Source: an uncultured Pseudoflavonifractor sp.
Lineage (GTDB): Bacteria; Bacillota_A; Clostridia; Oscillospirales; Oscillospiraceae
DNA length: 6,676 nucleotides
Direction of reading: 5' to 3'
Assembly (NCBI GenBank): GCA_947575475.1
Contig: CANPNN010000072.1
Span: 1-6,676, forward strand
In this document: in pieces, positions 5,160 through 6,676 of the stretch
Layout: each line of letters begins with the position of its first letter
How positions within the stretch are numbered: position 1 is the first letter of the stretch
Translations under genes and position numbers: made by a program
Notes under the pieces: model-generated
Told to the model about the DNA's origin: nothing
Database searches by the model: none
Seen by the model: the letters and a program-made list of their open reading frames with translations, nothing else

Positions 5160-5720
5160 TCAATTCTTAGTCGTACCGTCCGCATTAAAGACGGGCAGGG
5201 GGGCCAAAAATGTAATATCCTTCCGGTCCAAAGCGTCCCCCTCGGCCAAAATGGCGGCCTTGCCGGTGACCACGCCCCCGGCGGCCTTCACCAGCTTCTC
5301 CAGCGCATGGAGGCTCTCCCCGGTGGAGATCACGTCATCCACAATGAGGATCCGCTTGCCCTTCATCCTCTCGCAGTCGTCTGCCCCCAGAAACAGGTCC
5401 TGCTGCCGCAGGGTGGTAATGGAGCGGACGGACACATGGACAGGGTCCCGCATGTAGACCTTGGAGCCCTTCCGGGCCAGAAAATAGTAGTCGGCTCCGG
5501 ATTGGCGGGCCATCTCATGGATCAGGGGGATCCCCTTCGCCTCAGCGGTGATCATATAGTCGTAGCTGTCGGAAGGGATCCTCTTCAAAAGCTCTGCCGC
5601 GCAGGCCGTTGTAAGCTCTGCGTCCCCAAAGAGGACAAAGGCGGCAATGTACAGCTCGTCTGTCACAGGGCACAGGGGCAGGTCTCGCTTCAAGCCGGCA
5701 ACATTCATGGTGTACGTCAT
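5160..5720 (-). CDS. Phosphoribosyltransferase family protein (Apt-like)
   Basis: This 186-aa protein belongs to the type I phosphoribosyltransferase fold. The PRPP-binding loop is unmistakable: ILIVDDVISTGES at 124-136, with the paired acidic residues D128-D129. Other family features are ITAEAKGIPLIHEMARQSGADYYFLARK (57-84), where AEAKG occupies the diphosphate-loop region. The family transfers ribose-5-phosphate from PRPP to a purine or pyrimidine base in the cytoplasm. Related Clostridia proteins are usually named adenine phosphoribosyltransferase, but the N-terminus (LKRDLPLCPVTDELYIAAFV) differs from classical Apt, so the substrate is uncertain. Uracil, xanthine or a regulatory role cannot be excluded. 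The ATG at 5720 has GAGGAG 8 nt upstream. The gene has its own promoter and terminator and is probably monocistronic. It is separate from codBA, although both could serve base salvage. Confidence 0.88.
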   Translation of the reverse strand: MTYTMNVAGLKRDLPLCPVTDELYIAAFVLFGDAELTTACAAELLKRIPSDSYDYMITAEAKGIPLIHEMARQSGADYYFLARKGSKVYMRDPVHVSVRSITTLRQQDLFLGADDCERMKGKRILIVDDVISTGESLHALEKLVKAAGGVVTGKAAILAEGDALDRKDITFLAPLPVFNADGTTKN

Positions 5721-5749
5721 AGTGGCAGCTCCTCATCTCATTCAGATTC

Positions 5750-5763
5750 GGCGGGCATCCGCC
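5750..5763 (-). other. Small GC-rich hairpin in the phosphoribosyltransferase mRNA leader
   Basis: On the minus strand GGCGG and CCGCC pair around an ATGC loop, within the approximately 50-nt leader and about 13 nt upstream of the ribosome site. No U-run follows. It may affect mRNA stability; no regulatory ligand or competing structure is apparent. Confidence 0.3.
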
Positions 5764-5777
5764 TTTATTTACAGTTC

Positions 5778-5806
5778 ATTATACCGCGGGATCAGGGGAT
5801 TTGCAA
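5778..5806 (-). promoter_or_regulatory. Promoter of the phosphoribosyltransferase gene
   Basis: TTGCAA (5801-5806) and a perfect TATAAT (5778-5783) are separated by 17 bp on the minus strand. The expected start near 5771 gives a 50-nt leader. The -35 begins only 13 bases beyond the stop of the upstream YihY-family gene, so this gene can be expressed independently of it; no terminator is visible between them. Confidence 0.82.
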
Positions 5807-5818
5807 GGGCCGACGGTC

Positions 5819-6676
5819 TCAGGTTTTTTGTTTTGCCAGCTTCCGTCCATACCACACCCGGTTGAAGCAGCTTCCCAAGATAATAATATTACCGCACAGG
5901 TAAAGCCACACCAGCAAAATAACCACCGACCCCAAGGAGCCGTAGATCAGGGAGTACCGGGAGGACAGGCCGATGAAGTAAGAAAACAGAACGGAGGCCA
6001 GCACCAACGCCCCCGAGGCCAAAAAAGCTCCCGTCAAAATGGGCGGCCGGGGCCGGCCCCGGGGGGCGGTGGCCCGGTAGACCAGCATGACCACCGCCAT
6101 CACCAAACAGAACAAGATCAAAAACCGCATCCACTGCCACTCCCAAGGCAGCTTCACGTGGGCCAGCCGGGGAAAGCGGTGGATAAACTCCTCCAGCAGA
6201 TGAAAAAACCAATTGCCTGTCAGCACCACCACCAAGGAGAGGTAGATGGTCAGCAAAAACAGCACCGAAAACACCACGCTGGCAACGATCTGCCAAAGGC
6301 CGGAGTAAGCCCGCCGCTCATAGATGTCGTCCATCACGTTCATCAGAGAGCGCATGGCGGCGGAGGCGGAAAACAGCATCATGATAATGCCGCCCACCAG
6401 CAGCGCGTGGGACTGGTTGGTGGTAATGTACCGCACATATTCGGTCAGCACCGCCAGGGCGGCCTCCGGAATGATAACGGCGGCCTCCTCCAGCAGGGAG
6501 ACCACGTCCAAGTTCAGCGTACCAATGACGGCATTGATACAGATAAGGGCAGGAAAAAAGGAGAGGATCAGAAAATAGGCCAGCTCTGCCGCCGAGCGGG
6601 ACACCCGCTTGGAAAAATACAGGTCCACGATATCCCAGACAAACCGGACCACAGGATTCCGCGTCAGCCGCTCCAT
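5819..6676 (-). CDS. YihY/BrkB-family inner-membrane protein
   Basis: The 285-aa product is a polytopic membrane protein of the YihY/virulence factor BrkB family (UPF0761). Family hallmarks are the N-terminal SAAELAYFLILSFFPALI (28-45) and the C-terminal IYGSLGSVVILLVWLYLCGN followed by a helix and FNRVWYGRK. About six hydrophobic helices can be seen, near 30-50, 90-110, 130-153, 183-202, 215-237 and 243-270. The function of the family is not settled. The older name RNase BN is a misassignment, and the BrkB link to serum resistance in Bordetella does not imply virulence here. The ATG chosen ends exactly at the window edge, so no ribosome site can be inspected and a start further upstream is possible. 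The length fits the family, and the ending KLAKQKT is a normal charged tail. Confidence 0.9.
   Translation of the reverse strand: MERLTRNPVVRFVWDIVDLYFSKRVSRSAAELAYFLILSFFPALICINAVIGTLNLDVVSLLEEAAVIIPEAALAVLTEYVRYITTNQSHALLVGGIIMMLFSASAAMRSLMNVMDDIYERRAYSGLWQIVASVVFSVLFLLTIYLSLVVVLTGNWFFHLLEEFIHRFPRLAHVKLPWEWQWMRFLILFCLVMAVVMLVYRATAPRGRPRPPILTGAFLASGALVLASVLFSYFIGLSSRYSLIYGSLGSVVILLVWLYLCGNIIILGSCFNRVWYGRKLAKQKT

Noticed and set aside
1..6676. Mobile elements, CRISPR arrays, tRNA or rRNA genes
   Set aside because: No direct-repeat arrays, transposase or integrase motifs, or tRNA-like folds were seen on either strand.

Overview
The window reads as part of a GC-rich Gram-positive chromosome, most likely a gut-type Clostridia (Oscillospiraceae-like). 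The signs are strong GGAGG-type ribosome sites, an SLH-anchored surface protein, SOS operators of the Firmicutes GAAC-N4-GTTC type, and GC-rich coding with AT-rich intergenic regions. The taxonomic placement is inference. No rRNA, tRNA, CRISPR array, insertion sequence or phage gene was seen.

Left third (1-2224, minus strand): a codBA operon. codB (cytosine permease, 414 aa) is followed 13 nt later by codA (cytosine deaminase), which runs off the left edge. Together they import cytosine and deaminate it to uracil for pyrimidine salvage. The leader is elaborate: an extended -10 promoter, a 26-codon leader peptide with a good Shine-Dalgarno, U-rich tracts, and an intrinsic terminator with a perfect 10-bp stem. 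The leader-peptide stop codon overlaps the foot of the terminator stem. This matches the logic of the E. coli pyrBI (PyrL) UTP-sensitive attenuator, here placed before a salvage operon.

Middle (2225-2906): a 114-aa protein of unknown function with a single C-terminal membrane segment, on the minus strand. Its promoter (TTGACG, 17 bp, TATAGT) carries one SOS/LexA-like box in the spacer, a near-perfect one at the start site, and a weaker third upstream. This suggests a DNA-damage-induced, tail-anchored small membrane protein, possibly comparable in role to the unrelated small SOS division inhibitors of other Gram-positives.

Right half: a plus-strand gene for a 729-aa secreted protein with a signal peptide, repeated YcdB/PepSY-like modules and C-terminal SLH modules. 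It ends at a strong bidirectional terminator shared with a convergent minus-strand gene for a 186-aa Apt-type phosphoribosyltransferase. That gene has its own promoter with a perfect TATAAT. The last gene, on the minus strand and starting exactly at the right edge, is a YihY/BrkB-family membrane protein.

The two most interesting signals are the codBA leader-peptide attenuator and the clustered SOS boxes in front of the small membrane protein.
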